Origin: Amblyornis subalaris
Taxonomy: Eukaryota; Chordata; Aves; Passeriformes; Ptilonorhynchidae
Length of the DNA stretch: 64,000 nucleotides
Assembly: GCA_018881555.1 (NCBI GenBank)
Contig: JACAXG010000053.1
Location: 1,787,210 to 1,851,209 of the forward strand
Direction: 5' to 3'
This document shows positions 33,151 to 47,300 of this stretch, one piece after another. Within the stretch, counting starts at the first letter, position 1, and every line of letters starts with the position of its first letter. Position numbers and translations under genes: made by a program. Under the pieces are notes generated by a model. It saw only the letters and a program-made list of their open reading frames with translations, was not told where the DNA came from and did no database searches.

Positions 33151-36100
33151 CTGTAAGAAAGAAAACACAATTATCTTTTAAGCCATCACAACCTTTCATC
33201 CTCCCCGAACTGCACATATAGAAAAATTACTGTATTGCATTTTAAGATCTAGCTATCAAAAGAGACAGTAGCTTAAATACAAAGGTGGGAATACTCATAT
33301 CTCAAATAGTAATAGTGAAACACTTAACATATCACAGGTGTGTCTATATGGCATTTCACTGGAATGTGCTAGTTCAGGTCTTTACTCAGTCCCATTGTGG
33401 CACCATGTAAATATAACTTTAATTAACCTGACCTGAATAAAACAGAACTGCTATATATTTACTCCCAGTGAAATTCTTAATGGGTTGCAGAAAAGTCTCA
33501 AGTTACCGCAAAGTAGAGATGTCTTATTTACAACGTGCTAGAAATGATGGGCTGGAAAACTAAGTAGCATAATTATCCAAAAATACTCCTCTATTAATAG
33601 GGTTCCAACTCTTTTGTTTTTACATTACTACAAGTCCAAGAAGTCAGAAGCAATTGTTGGAAACCGAACAAGAATTAAACAGAATTTAAAGAGTCCTCTT
33701 CAGGATTATGATAAGCATCTACTTAAGAATTTTGTAAAGCACCTGTTATATTCGTAATAACCTGAGTGACAAAAACCAAAACAAATAAACAAAAAAAACC
33801 CACACCTCTTTCCATTTCAGAATTCTTGTATTCAACAGTAAAAAGATTCTATCTGAACTTCAATACTCAAGGACTACTAGAAGGCAAATACAGTCTGAGT
33901 CAACAAATGCTTTTTTCACTTGTGGCTCATGATCACAGCAGTAATCAAAAGGCAGCTGAAGTCTAAGCAAAGATTCACAAAAACTTTGCATGAGGTGGTG
34001 CATGACACAGCCCCTCTAACCCATCTGTCACTGCTGAGCTTCAAAAGCCTTTCCAACAACATTGCTCAGTGGAATTCTTAACTGCAGAGAATGTGGTGCT
34101 GTGTTCAAAAAGGAAATGAAAGTCAGATACCAGCAGAGCTAGTGTTCAATAATATATTACCTACCCAAAGTCCCAAGTTTAAATCATGCTTATCTCAACC
34201 TCAGTGCAACTGTGGGTAGCACATGGTACAGATATTCCAGGCATATCTTCATCTGTTAGCTCAACTTCCAGCAGCAGTCTCCAGCAGCACAACAGACCAG
34301 CAAATGCACACATACCTCTATGCACTAGAATTCCAACAGTTTCCTATATCTTTCCTCTGAAAGTCTCTCAGTTTTCATAAGCAAGAAAATATAATACGTA
34401 TCTTCAAAAAAAGGCAACGCATCAGGTTTAGGGTAAAAAAAACTTTGCTAAAAGCTTTTGGGGTAAAAAAAGCAGGAGTCAAGTCCAGTCTGCTAACATG
34501 GCAGCTTTGTATGCGGAAGCTCCCAGCTGCCNTCACTGAACACCATGTGCTCACAGAAAGGGTCCCTCTCTGTCCCATCTCATGCATTCCAGCATCCACT
34601 ATTACACCTGCCACATTACACACTTTTTCAAGATAAATGAGACAAGTTTAAAGAACAGTGAGATACGTGAATTATCTTGCTGTAATTCAAGAAATACCAC
34701 AATAAACTTACATTGTATAATTACACTGCATTTCTGTCCACTGCAGTAATGCTGCAGACTCCCTTCATTTTAAAAGGAAATGGAGCTTCCACTGGCTACA
34801 AGAGCCAGCTGAAAATTCCTATCTGCACTCACAGTAGGGGACCTTTTATAAAACTTATTTTTTTTAAAATAACAAACAAACATCATACTCTGAAAAGCAG
34901 AGCATCACAAGAATACTCAAAGGAAACCTGACAGCAATCAAGCTCTATGTGTTTCTAGACAACTCTCCTTTTCCCAGGAGACAGAAGCTGAAATGCAGTA
35001 ATGGAGGAATACCCTACCAGAATAAATTGCAGTTAAAACCCCTGTGGAATAACAAATGACAGCATCTGAAACAGAAGATAATAATTCTAAGAATTTCATT
35101 TGTACGAGCAAGAGCCTTTGCATCACTTCTCTCTGCAAATAAAAATTTTAATGTAACATGGGTGAGCAGACTGAAGATCGATCATCAATATGTTCAATGT
35201 TTTTCTACAATAGTTTTAAAATAACATAAGCTAGTTTTTTTGTAACACTTCCTGAATATGTGTGGTGAGTAGAGGTGTAACACAAAGCAATTGGCAGTTA
35301 TTGGCCAACTATGAAATTTATCAGACTTCTAACACAATGGATAACAAATTTCTATTTTCATTTTGAAGAGCTGATGCTTCCAGCCTTTACAAAGATAGCC
35401 ATAAAAAGTCTACAAGAAACCCAAAATAACTGTTGGGAAGCATGAACAAACACACAATCATTCTGAACTCCTTAGATTACATGGCTAAGCTACTCTGGAA
35501 ATTTGTTGGTTTTTTTTTTTTTTTTTCCCCAGCCAATACCACAAAATTCACTACTGTCATTATCTACAAGCCCAGCCTTTTGTCCTACCTATTGTCCAGC
35601 ATTTTGTTCTGCTTATTCTGCTTGACCTGCCTACAACTGACTGCACATTTTCCACTCCAAGCAGGCACAAACTGGCTGGAATACAATACCCACTTCCCAT
35701 GTTGCTCCACAGCACACGGCAGGCAGAGAAGCAAGTTATTCAGAGAGCCAAGAGCTTACAGCAAGGGCTACACAGCTAAGATGCTTAGACAAGAACTCCT
35801 GCTGAGCCACAACAGGCTAGGAAAGCAATCCTTCAAAGACTTTCTTCCACAGCATTCACAGGCTAAGGGACACATCGAGGTGCATTACATGACCAACCCT
35901 GTAATTATTTAAAGTTCAATGCATCAAAAAACAACCCAGAGTCAAAATGAAAACAAGATGCTTCATCTGTAGCTTTCAGAAATGAGTTGAGGGTACTCAA
36001 ACTCTAGGTGAAAAGTATTTCATGAGGATGGAATAAATTAACACTGCTACAGACACTGCAGTTCTAATGGCAAAACCACAGCGTGTTGTCACAGAACGGG

Positions 36101-36535
36101 TCCTGCTGTGTTAACACACAGAGCCAACCTCGGGAGCAACTCAGGGAATCTCAGGGATTATGCAAACCATGACTCAAATCTTAAACAAGTACCATAATCT
36201 GTTTTTCACACCTTTTACATGCCCATATGATACATAAATGAAAACAGTATCCTTAAACTTAATCTTTTCTTTAAGCCATTTGTGTACAAGTTAAGAAAAC
36301 AACCAACAGTTCCATCAATCAACTGATGCCTCTTTTCTGAAAGAATAAATAAAAAAGCAGAACTACTACAGTCTTGATCCTGCCCACAGATGTGTTCAAA
36401 TAGGTACAGAAGGAAATGTGTTTTACTGCTGTCATTTTTGAAGCACTAAATCAATTAAAATGAAGATACCTGAATCTTCAGGAATAAGATCCAATTGAAA
36501 ACTAAATTTATAGCAACAGTTGGGCACTGAAGTGT

Positions 36536-36676
36536 AAGAGGAAAAAACCAAGAGGCAGAACACAATAATAAAAAAATCAGCTTACAGAATCATAAATATA
36601 CTGAGTTAGAAGAGGAAAAAACCAAGAGGCAGAACACAGTAATAAAAAAAATCAGCTTATAGAATCATAAATATAC
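36536..36676. repeat. 74-bp tandem duplication
   Basis: Two adjacent copies (36536-36609 and 36610-36676) sharing AAGAGGAAAAAACCAAGAGG and the stretch through CAGAATCATAAATATAC. They differ at a few bases and an A-run length. The right copy abuts the CR1 fragment that follows. Confidence 0.9.
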
Positions 36677-36684
36677 AAAGAACC

Positions 36685-37075
36685 AGCTCCTGGCCCTGCA
36701 CAGGACAATCCCTAGAATCACACCATGTGCCCAAGAGCATTGTCCAAGCACTTCTTGAGTTCTGTCAGGCTTGGTGCTGTGACCCTGGGGAGCCTGCTCC
36801 AGTGCCCAACCACCCTCTGGGTGAAGAAACTTTTCCTGATATCCAACCTACACCTCCTCTGACTCAGCCTCAGACCATTCCCTTGGGTTTTGTCACTGGT
36901 CACAGAGGAAGAGATCAATGCCTGCCCCTCCTCTTCCCCTCAGCAGGAACTTGTAACTTCAATGAGGTCTCCCCTCAGTCTCCTCCAGGCTGAGCAAGCC
37001 AAGTGCTCTCAGCTGCTTCTCCATACCCTTCACTATCCTCGTGGTCTCCTTACAACTCATAAACAACTGAGCAGC
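36685..37075 (-). repeat. CR1 LINE 3' fragment
   Basis: Minus-orientation CR1 3' region: TGGCCCTGCACAGGACAATC, CACCATGTGCCCAAGAGC, ATATCCAACCTACACCTCC and AATGAGGTCTCCCCTCAG as read on the plus strand. Its 3' UTR differs from the other copies, indicating a different CR1 subfamily. Confidence 0.9.
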
Positions 37076-39404
37076 TTTCTCCATCTTTCTTCCCACCTCA
37101 GTCAACTCAGCTACACTAAATAAGCCTGTTAAAATTTAAAACCAAAACCAACACACACGTTTTATTAGTTTAGCAAGCTTACCCTGCACAATACCTACAC
37201 ACCACTGTGTAAAGGAAGAAGAAAGTGTGGAAAGGGGAAAGGGATACAGGATCAAGAACATCACCTCCCTCTTTTCAGCACATGTCAGTTATCGGATCAG
37301 TTAAAGCCATAACAAAACGACACCTTCACCTGAAGCAGACTTGGAACAAAAGAAACAAAGCTGTTCTTGTATGGACAGCGCTAAATCAGGATGGGGATTT
37401 TACCGAAGTCAGACAGAGACCATGCTCTTGCACCACTAGGAAGCTGCCTGGCAGCTGAGCCCACCAGGTTGGAATTGAAACTGTACCCCAAACTCCACAT
37501 CACTTGCCCACCCTCCATGCAACACTAACACTAATCTCTACAAAAATTCTTTCTGAAAACTACAATGGACCAACCGATTACAGGCAGCAGCTCTTTATCA
37601 CCTGTAGGATGATATGCTCTACCTCTCTGTTGGTGCATTGGTTACACATTTCCNAAGGCCAGGATACCGCCCATTTACTGCATGCCAACAGTAACACATG
37701 AGAACACGAGGCACCAATTAGCTGAGGCAACATATTTAGAAAGCACTTTACTAGACTAACTTACGTTTTTACCTAATACTGTGGTTTTAACAAATAAAAA
37801 TTATTTCAGCCAAAGTCTACATTACTGCATCTTCACATCCCAATTCCACTTCTGCGTTTCAGTAGTTAAGTAGCTGTTAAGGTGTATAATTATTGTGGTA
37901 CTTCCTACAATGACTGCGAGCATACAGCAGAAAAGCTGTTAGATAGCAACATTTTTGTAAATAAGCTTGTATTATACCATGACATCTGAAGATGAAGATT
38001 CAAACTGAGTTGCTTCACACAAAGGATTAACTATGCAAAACCGTGGTTTTTAACATCCCATCCCACACATACCTACTATTTAATAGGCATCAATTATAGC
38101 CTTGTAAACATGCCCAGCATATGACCTGGCTGCAGATGCAATCATGTAATCCCACCTCTAATCCTTGAGCAGCCTCTAGAATCACTGTTACCTTAAATTC
38201 AAAGGTGCCTGCCTGCAGTAAAACATTACACTGGCTGCAATTTTAAAATCATCACACCTGTTAATTCCAATACTGAAAATAAGCAGAACAGATTTGTACA
38301 GAAAGTTTGCATTTATTTAACCATTCAAATGAACAAAAACAATTAACTCATCCCCCAAATATCAGAACACTCACATCAATCCAGATAAAACTTTGGATTG
38401 CTCTTGTAGCAAAGGCAAGCGATTTTACGGTAACGTGACACCTTCATAAAGATTTGTGAGCCGGAAGATCTTAAAATCTCAGGAATACAAGAAACTAAAG
38501 TGTTAAAACAGCGCCAAGAGCAATTTTTCCTCACAACCATCTTCAGTCACACACTCACTCCATATAAACATATGACAAAAAACAAGGATTACTGTTCCCT
38601 GCAAGAGTCCTGCTAAAATAATTTTTAGGATTACATATAGCAAAGCACAACTTTCCCACCTCAGCAATCACAATGCTCATTTGTTAAAGAAGTTTTCTTT
38701 ATTTACAGGGTGATCCATCCCACAGCTTTGGGACTCTATTGCTTCATATAGCAGGAAAGACACAACAGAACTTAAAGACATTCTGTCAGTTCATACAGAC
38801 TTAAAAAGTTCAACAAAGCAAAAGAAAAGCAGTCGATGTTTAAAGCTGAGCTCAGCATGCTGCTGCCACTGCTCTGAATGACTGGCTATGTCAGTAAAAC
38901 CACAGCTTCATGGTTTGGGGCAAGCTGTCTTCTGACAAACAGTCATTCACTTGTGTAAAAGACCAACAGATTCATAAACGCCTGGATGGTAGGAAGGTGA
39001 TGTGAAGCACAATACAGAGATACACAGCAGAATGAAACTAAAAATAAAGCTGACAAGCTATCAGTGTTGACCAATTGATCTCTTATAGTAAAGTTATACA
39101 AGCTCTCCTGACAACTCCATATCCCTGTCCATTTATCCATGTAACAGTTACACAGATGTGTCATGTGATGGCCTAGAACAGCTCACAGGACTGAAATGGA
39201 ATGTTAATCATTAAAGTCAGCATGATTAGAATACTATCATCTCAGGTGGATGAAAAGGGAGTGTAGAACAACAAAAATCATTCCTTCACTTGGCTGGGTT
39301 TTTTTTTCCCCAGTAGCTTAAACTTCAGCAGTGATCAGATTCTATACATGAGAAATATTGTGATACAGTCTGGTGTGTCTTTATCAAACAAAAGCAATAT
39401 GCAA
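37076..39404. other. TAB3 intronic DNA, nothing recognised
   Basis: AT-rich, with no repeat family, exon or RNA gene recognised. Confidence 0.5.
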
Positions 39405-39778
39405 CTCTGAGGCAACAGAAATCTGGACAGAGTTTTGAACACTTCCAGGGATGGTGACGCTACCCTTCCCGGGGCACAACCACTCTTTCCTAATATCCAA
39501 ACTGAACCTCACCTGGCACAACTTGAGGGCATTTCCCCTTGTTCTGCCTCCAGTTATCTGGGAGAATAGACCAAACCCCACCTGGCTAGACCCTCCTTTC
39601 AGGTAGTTGAAGAGACTGATAAGGTCCCCCCTGAGCCTCCTTTTCTCCAGGCTAAACAACCCCGGCTCCCACAGCTGCTCCTCAGGAGACCTGTGTTCCA
39701 GACCCTTCACCAGCTCCACTGCCCTTCTCTGGACACACTCCAGCAACTCAATGTCTTTGCAATGAGGGACCCAAAACT
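39405..39778 (-). repeat. CR1 LINE 3' fragment
   Basis: Minus-orientation CR1. The complementary strand encodes the end of ORF2 (a [23 protein letters not shown] segment with [20 protein letters not shown]) followed by 3' UTR. It is 5'-truncated and lacks the extreme 3' terminal repeat. Confidence 0.93.
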
Positions 39779-40033
39779 AGTCTTTCCAAACTAAACAACT
39801 ATGTAAGAGGCATTATTTATTCCATTGCTTTGGAAGCAAAAGAGGTGAAACTCATCTCTACCCTGTATACAAGTCGAATCTTCACAAAGCAGAATTTACT
39901 TTTAATACTTACGCTACAGTAGGAAATAGTAAAAACTGAATGATAATGAGAAGACCACTTAACCAGAACAATGGTACCCGTTATAGCAAGTAGCTAAGAG
40001 GTCCTTGGCCAGTAAGTCCTCTACCAAGTAAGT

Positions 40034-40400
40034 CACAGAATGCTCTGGGTGGGATAGGACCTTTCAAGACCATCCCAGTTCCAAAGCCCTGCTGAGGGGG
40101 CACTACACCAGGTTGCTCAAAGCCCTGTCTCAAAGCCCTGTCCAGCCTGCCCTGGAACACTGCTAACAATGGGGCACCACTTACCTGAGCAGCCCGTTCC
40201 AGTGTCTCGCCATCCTCATCACCAGAGATCTCTTCCTTATGTCCAATCTAAACCCACAGTCTTTCAATTTAAAACCATCACCCTTCATCCTGTCATGACA
40301 GGCCATGGTAAGAAGTCTCACTTAATCTTTCCTCTAAGTCTCTTATACACTGAAAGGCTGCATCACATACTAGTAAATACTTCAGAAGGAATTTACAGTT
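40034..40400 (-). repeat. CR1 LINE 3' fragment
   Basis: Minus-orientation CR1 3' region: TCACAGAATGCTCTGGGTGG at the 3' end, then GCAGCCCGTTCCAGTGTCTC and CCTTCATCCTGTCATGACAG. Confidence 0.9.
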
Positions 40401-43400
40401 CTCTCACTCCAATGAGAAAGTAGAAGCAGCTCTTACTACAGAGCAAAGTTACAAAAGACTAACTTTCTAAGGCAGTGGAAGTTCAGGAATGATGCTACTG
40501 TGCCATGAGTACCAGCTTTCAGAAGGGCTCTGCAGAACAGTAGGTGCAACCAAAAGTTGCAAACACAAGCTTGAGTTGAGTTTGTACGGCTCAGGGATAG
40601 CCCTGAGGTTACAACAAGTCTCACAACAGTACCCAAAGCTATGAGGCCAATGAACTGGCTTTCTTACCAGGACATATGATCTATGATTTCTGACTGAATA
40701 TTTGTGAAATGTAGGCTGGGGCTCGGAAAAATCCTGCAGTGAACAGTGCACTGTCAGATCTCCTAATTTGTCAAATTCTGTGCTGGCCCTCCTAAAAGCA
40801 GTGTTATGATGATGCAAAAAAATTTTGCTAGTGATATCCTATCTTGGGAATCAAAATGAGCCAGAAAGGATAGAAGAAAACATAAAACTAAGTATATACT
40901 ATAAAAATTAGAGAAGATCGGCAGATCCATGGATCAAAAACTTCAGCTCTTTCTTTGTTTTAAAGTACAGTCTGCTATCATATTTCCAGGCTTAGCAACT
41001 ACTAGAAGCTGAGGTTCATACTACAGGGAAACTGAGCTAACAAACTGCAAAAATTCTGGACTATGGTTTAATAAAATTTGTTCCAGAAAGTGAGCTTCCT
41101 TCTTGAAAGTGTGAGACGAACATTTCTGAAAGAAGCAGCATCTCCAAATATTGCTATGGACAGTGAGTTATCTGCAGGGCACGAGTCTGAATCTTGACCT
41201 CAGCTCAACGGGAATTTAATACTTTTCCAGCCTGAGATAAGTTTGATAGCTCCTACACAAGGTAAGTGATTCTCAGCATCAGCTCGTACTCCTACATCAC
41301 AAATTCATTGCTACACGCTGAATTCACTTGTAAAACATTGAGAAAAGGATTTGTTCCTAAGATATATTTACAACAGTCAAAACACGAGTCTTTCCTTAAG
41401 ACACTTCTACAAAATGAAACCCTGTACGTACTTTTGCAGAAGTTCAGCTCAGTAAGAATCCACTAAAGCTAGAAGTTTCAAAAGCTCTGAAGCAGTCATA
41501 ATTTAAAAAACAAAACAACCCAACACCAAATTTGGATTACAGACACAGAACTAAAATTTCAGCATGACCTACACTCATAAATCGGCTGTTACACATTCCA
41601 GTGGCTACTCACATAATTAGCCCAAATGTGTCCCTCACTTTTCTTCACCTTTTTTGCTTTGATTTGGGCTTCTCCCTATTAAAAATAACTGCTCTACATA
41701 AATGAATTGCTATCAATAAATCTGAAAGAGGCTCCATTTGCAGAGTAAAAGTAACATTATCACATTAGTTGTGTGAGCCTGCAGATACTTCTATAAAAGG
41801 CACACTACTGCACTTCATGCATTCAGGGCTATACTATTTGAATCTCTAACCAGTTTTTTACTCGGGTGGCTCAGCAAACAATTTCACAAAAAAAGCCTGG
41901 CCATCCTCTCAGAGTGAGATGAAGCTGTGTAATAACTACAAAATTTAAATTCACTTATTTTAGTCAATCATGCTGTGAATTATGTGTTATGACAACAGAC
42001 TTAAAAAAATAAAATCTAATCGTTTGTGCTACCAAAGAAAATTTCATTTATTTGAATCAAAACTTGAACTATTTGAATTAAGCAATTATTAACGCAGAGA
42101 GAAGAGGAAAGAAGGTCTAAATCAACTGTTTAAATATCAGGTTTTCTGCTTCTGAAATACCCATCAGACTTCCGTGATGGCTTACCATAGTAGTGTTGTA
42201 AACAACAACTTGAAATAAACAGAGTAGTACAATTTCTTTGTTATGTCTCTGATCAGTTTTTCAATGACAAACCTTGAAAATACTCTACATTCAATAGACT
42301 GATTGAATCAAAGACTTCTATTTTGTTGATAACTGATTAGAAAGAACAACTTTACAGGGTGCAGACAATTTCTCTAACACACCTTGTCTTTCACATTTTT
42401 CTGCATCATTGAGAAAATGATCACAAAGTATATTTGCAACCATAAAGAAGCAGTGTTCCTTTTCCTGCAGAGACAAAAGAGACTGTAACTACCACTAGTT
42501 TCAAGTCAAGTGACTGTGTAAGTTTATTAGAGGCCCATGTAAATGACAACTCTGCAAAAAGGAACATCAATTGCAGACTGCCTGCACTCTTTATTCCCAC
42601 TATCTTCTACACCCAATGTGACCAGTGGAGAAAGGAGAAAATGATACTGGGAAGCACAAACACCTATTTCAACACTCTCTAGCCTGATGACTATCAGCCT
42701 CTCCCCATTTTAGCCACCTGCAACTAGAAGAAAAACCCCAGATTAGAAAGAAGTGGAGTGAGGGGATGACAGAATCACCTTTCAGGTTCCCCAGCAAGCA
42801 CAAATTGATGGAGGATATGACTCTTCACAGAGGAAACTGAGAAGGGAAGCAGACAGGCACACATAAAAGGGAACAAAAAGTAAGACATGAAAAGGGAAAA
42901 AGGAGATAGAGAAAAAAACAAGGAACAGACAAGAGTCAATAGAGACCAACAGTACAGAGAAATACAAACCATACCCCCTACAACAGAAAACACCAACTTC
43001 CATTTTTAAAGTTTTGAATTAAGCTTTGGTGGCCTGACTGTGTAAATTTCTTTGACATGAACAATTGCTATTAAATACAATGAAAAAGTTATGCAGTGTG
43101 CCTGTCTTTTCTGTCGTTCCAGAAGAATGTTAACATAGGGAAACGCGACACAGACCTTGCTGATTCTGTGGTATCTTCTGACAAGTCTGCACGAATACCA
43201 CTCATGAGTGTTGCAACAGTCACATCAAAAGATTACACACCACATTATATTAATGTTGTATATTTATGTTTATTGCAATGTAACATATTGACACATTGAG
43301 GTCATCCATAATCACAGGTGTACATCTAGAGATGCTTGACCATTTGCCAGTCAAGGAACTGCTGTGCCCAATTTCCTAGCAAAGCAGAAGATACTTTAAA

Positions 43401-44266
43401 AAAATTATCTGCCAACAACATAAATACATAGACATGTATATAGCCATATATATGTATACACACAGATGTCATATAAGTCCTAAATTATACTTTATATATT
43501 TTTTTTCCTCTTGCTTTTGCAGGCAGAGAGGGAAGAATACCTTAAAATTAGATTTATGTTTCTGCAACATGATTTATTTTCTTTTAAGACCACAAACATC
43601 TTCTATTAACATTATTTTATCTCAGCTTAGCCCCAGACTGACTTTCAGGGGATATGTGCCTTAGACACTATACAATGCAGGCATTTTGAAATGTTTTCAT
43701 TCTACACTGACTTCAGCATTCTCTATTAAAAAATACTAGCAAGATACAAAAAAAAAGGTCTGGTGGAAGGAAAGCTGTGAGTTTCCCCTCTTTCCATAAA
43801 CTTTTCATATATTACANCTGTTACAGAATGAAACATTAGTATGTAAGGTAATGTTTAAACAATCAACACTCAGATAAAGCTGTAGCTGTTCTGTCTATGG
43901 AATTGCTTGAATAGCAAATCTCCATAAGGAAGTCTAGATATTTCAGATTCACTTGTTCCATAACCTTGGGCCAGAAATTGGATAAGCCAAAAAAGATAAC
44001 GGAAAGACTACAATATGAATACAATTGTTCATCTCAAAATGCACTGATGCATTCCTGCCAAAATTCTTGTACAGCTTCAAAGGACTTGAAGANTATCCAG
44101 TATCCTTACTTGATTAAAAGCTTCAGAGTATCCTCTTCCTTACAGAGAGCTCCAAACCAGGTGGGTATAACACCAGAGAGCAGACTGAGAAACTACAGAT
44201 AAGAGAAGTAAAATTGCAGCCACCTACACTGAACTTTTTCATGAACAAAATTAATTTCTGCTTAGA
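40401..44266. other. TAB3 intronic DNA, nothing recognised
   Basis: AT-rich, with only spurious open frames. Confidence 0.5.
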
Positions 44267-44350
44267 GTCACAGAATAGGTTGGGTTGGAAGGGATTTTAA
44301 AGATCACCTAAATCCAAACCCACTGCCATGGGCAGGGACACCTTTCACAT
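44267..44350 (-). repeat. CR1 LINE 3' terminal fragment
   Basis: Short minus-orientation CR1 tail: GTCACAGAATAGGTTGGGTT, then GGAAGGGATTTTAAAGATCA. Confidence 0.88.
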
Positions 44351-47300
44351 GGTTTATATTTAGCGTGTGTGTATGTATGTATATATTTTTGTTTGTTAAT
44401 ATATTTTAATTTATTATTTATAGTTTTTGTATTTATTGCTTTTCCCAAATTAAAAATCTAATAGCTACTCAGTAAATTCTTCTGCTCCCAACTTAGTGTA
44501 GTATTCAAAGTTTGAATATTTGAAAACCCAGTACTTACAGCCTAATGAATATCCTATTCTAATAATGCAGCAGTCTTCATACTGTCAAATGACCTTCATG
44601 CTCTTCAGTGNACTCTGAGCAGAGGACATGACTGGAAACTGATTTTTTCTAACAATTTAAAATTAAATTGGAAGCTCAATGAATTATGATCACTCATAGG
44701 TCAGCCACAGCTAGATAACAGCATAAACTCCTTCTAAAAACCATACTTTATTTTTCTTTCCAAGGCTTTAAGTCATGACTTTGCTAGGTTAACCAAAGCT
44801 GTGTTTGCAGTCTGGACACCTCAGCTACTCAACTCAATGACACTGGGTGCAAAGGCAGGTTGGCAGTATTTCAGGTCATCAGTCATAACATTTGTTTATT
44901 TTTGTTGCTCTGACACCAGGCCAGAAAATTTCAAATCCAAGTGATGAGATTAACGNAACTCCTGGCTGGAGCATGAGTGACTTTTTACATACAGCTGAGC
45001 AGAAAAAGACCAATTTTGTGATGATGGAGCTGGATGCCTCTTTCACAGAGCCAGTCAAAACACATCAAACAGCTCTGTGGCTTTATACAATCAGGCTTGT
45101 AGTATAAAGTAAGGGGAAGGAAGTCCTTTACTACTACAGTCTTTCNAAAGCTGACACTGCATGGCTGGCTGATAGTGAAGTTACAAATTAAGTGCCACTT
45201 TCATCAGGTACAGCTACAGAAAAAAAAAAAGGTATAAACCTGAATATGAGTCAACATGAATGAAGCACACTTTCTGAAACTTCCAGGAATAAGTAGTATT
45301 TGACTTTCCCAAACATTTCACCCATTTCCCTATACACAATTTCAGTTTTTACAATACCTTATTTTTATTCTACATGACAAATATCCTTCCAAATGTAAGT
45401 TACACATGCATGTTAAACACTTTAAGCAATCAGCATCTCTCTAAAGCCAAATCATTTCCACACTGATCTGCCTTACTGTACTCCATTAAGGTTGGTAGGA
45501 TAAACTGCACTGATTTCATTTCCCTTTTAGGAAGCTATCCTCATAATCCTGCTTTAGAAGANGAAGAAAAAAACACTAGGGCTCAAAGGCAGCTTCAACT
45601 TAAAATAGTTACTAACTCATTCTACTCTTGAAGAGGTTTGGATTATTTCACGTCTCAAAAACAAAACGATGCTGTCCAGCACCTCAAGGTAGGTGCAGCC
45701 TCCAAAATCAACATCCTTCTTTGCTTTAATAGACCTCTCTCTTCCTACAGGATTTATGCAGTCTTGTGGATAACTCAGTAAAGCAGTAGCAAAAGAACTG
45801 TCGAAACATNCTTTGCACTACACTGAATTTGCTCTGGTATTTGTGCTGTGCTCAGGGCTCTTCTCCTCCACCAGAAGAGAAGATTGGAACTGACACCCAC
45901 CCAACAATTTGAGTGTCTCAGATGCACTACAGGAANGCAAAAGCCCTTCCTTCACCTGGTATGTCAGAGTGGTTTCCTTTGCTTACATACTGCAGCAAAG
46001 GAAGAGATGTAGTATTAAGTTAGTTCTTTAACTAATCTCCCAAGTTCTTTACTGTTAAGAAGTGGTAGTGCCCATGTTTTNTAGCAAGCACCAATATGGA
46101 GCATGCCCAGCTCTTCATTTAGACACTAAGAATTTTAACCTTTTCAAACCAGTCTTTTGGTTTAACTCCCTGGAGTTGTAGAAGAGCATCATTTACTGAG
46201 AACACAGAGGGGGAAAAAAAATTTAAAGAAATCAAGGTCCTATCTTTNCATAAATCCAATGCAGTCTTATATACAACAGGAGGTTAGATAGCAGAAANAT
46301 CTAAAGTTTAAAATAATTTGCAGTCCCCCCAGCCAGCCAAGCACAACTGGCACCAGAGTATTCCCCTGAGGCCAGTAAGTGACACACAGTGCCTGCCCTG
46401 GACCAAGGAGCACAAAGGGAGAGATTTGTATATTTCTGAATTAAAAAAAACAGTTGAAAGCAAAAATATATTAAAATGATGTTGTAATCTGATGCCTTGA
46501 TTCCAAAATCATAGCACAAGTGTCACACCCTGTGCTTAACCAAACAGCCCAATGACTTCTTCAGAATTCTCATAACATTAACACAAACAAACTCACAGCC
46601 CTAAGCATTTACACAACCCAGTCTCAAGCGTAGGCTCTGGGTTCTCTCTGCTTTTGAAGGAGAGGGAGGAGAAGGAAGGAAATGAAAATCTCTGACAATT
46701 TTAGTGCTGTTTAAGCACAAGCCTTATTCTATTTGGTTCTGTGTCATTCCTCCCCTACAGGATGGAAAGCAATGCTATAGATTCAGTACGTGAGTGGCCA
46801 GATGAGCTGAGCAGTACCGTAACAGAACTGGTAAGTTCANCTATGGATCATACACAGTCTCTGTGCCTTCCAATTGCTGGAGAAATATGCAAATTAAGTA
46901 ATTCGATACCTCTGAGAAGCCTGTTCTTTGATTCGGTATCACCTTTAAAAAAACAAAGGTAATTTATGTTTTAAAAAACCCCTGATAATACAAAAATAAT
47001 GGATGATTATTTTCACAACTACTTCACATCACCAGTTTGCCATTAGGGTGAANCAAGCTCAGTACTGTTTAAAGTTTGGGTTTTTTCCTGGCTGAAAAAA
47101 AATGGAATCTTTTTTTTTTTTAGAACAATATATACCTGAGAACCACAATCAAAAGAACTCCCAGTTACCAGATTTACATTACAGCACCATCTTCTCCAAC
47201 CTTACTGATTCTCTGTTTTAGACAACTTCTGCCAAGAAGGGTTACTGGGCTCCAGGTAGGGAATGCACAAGACCTTGAGTACTCAACACCCACTAATTCT

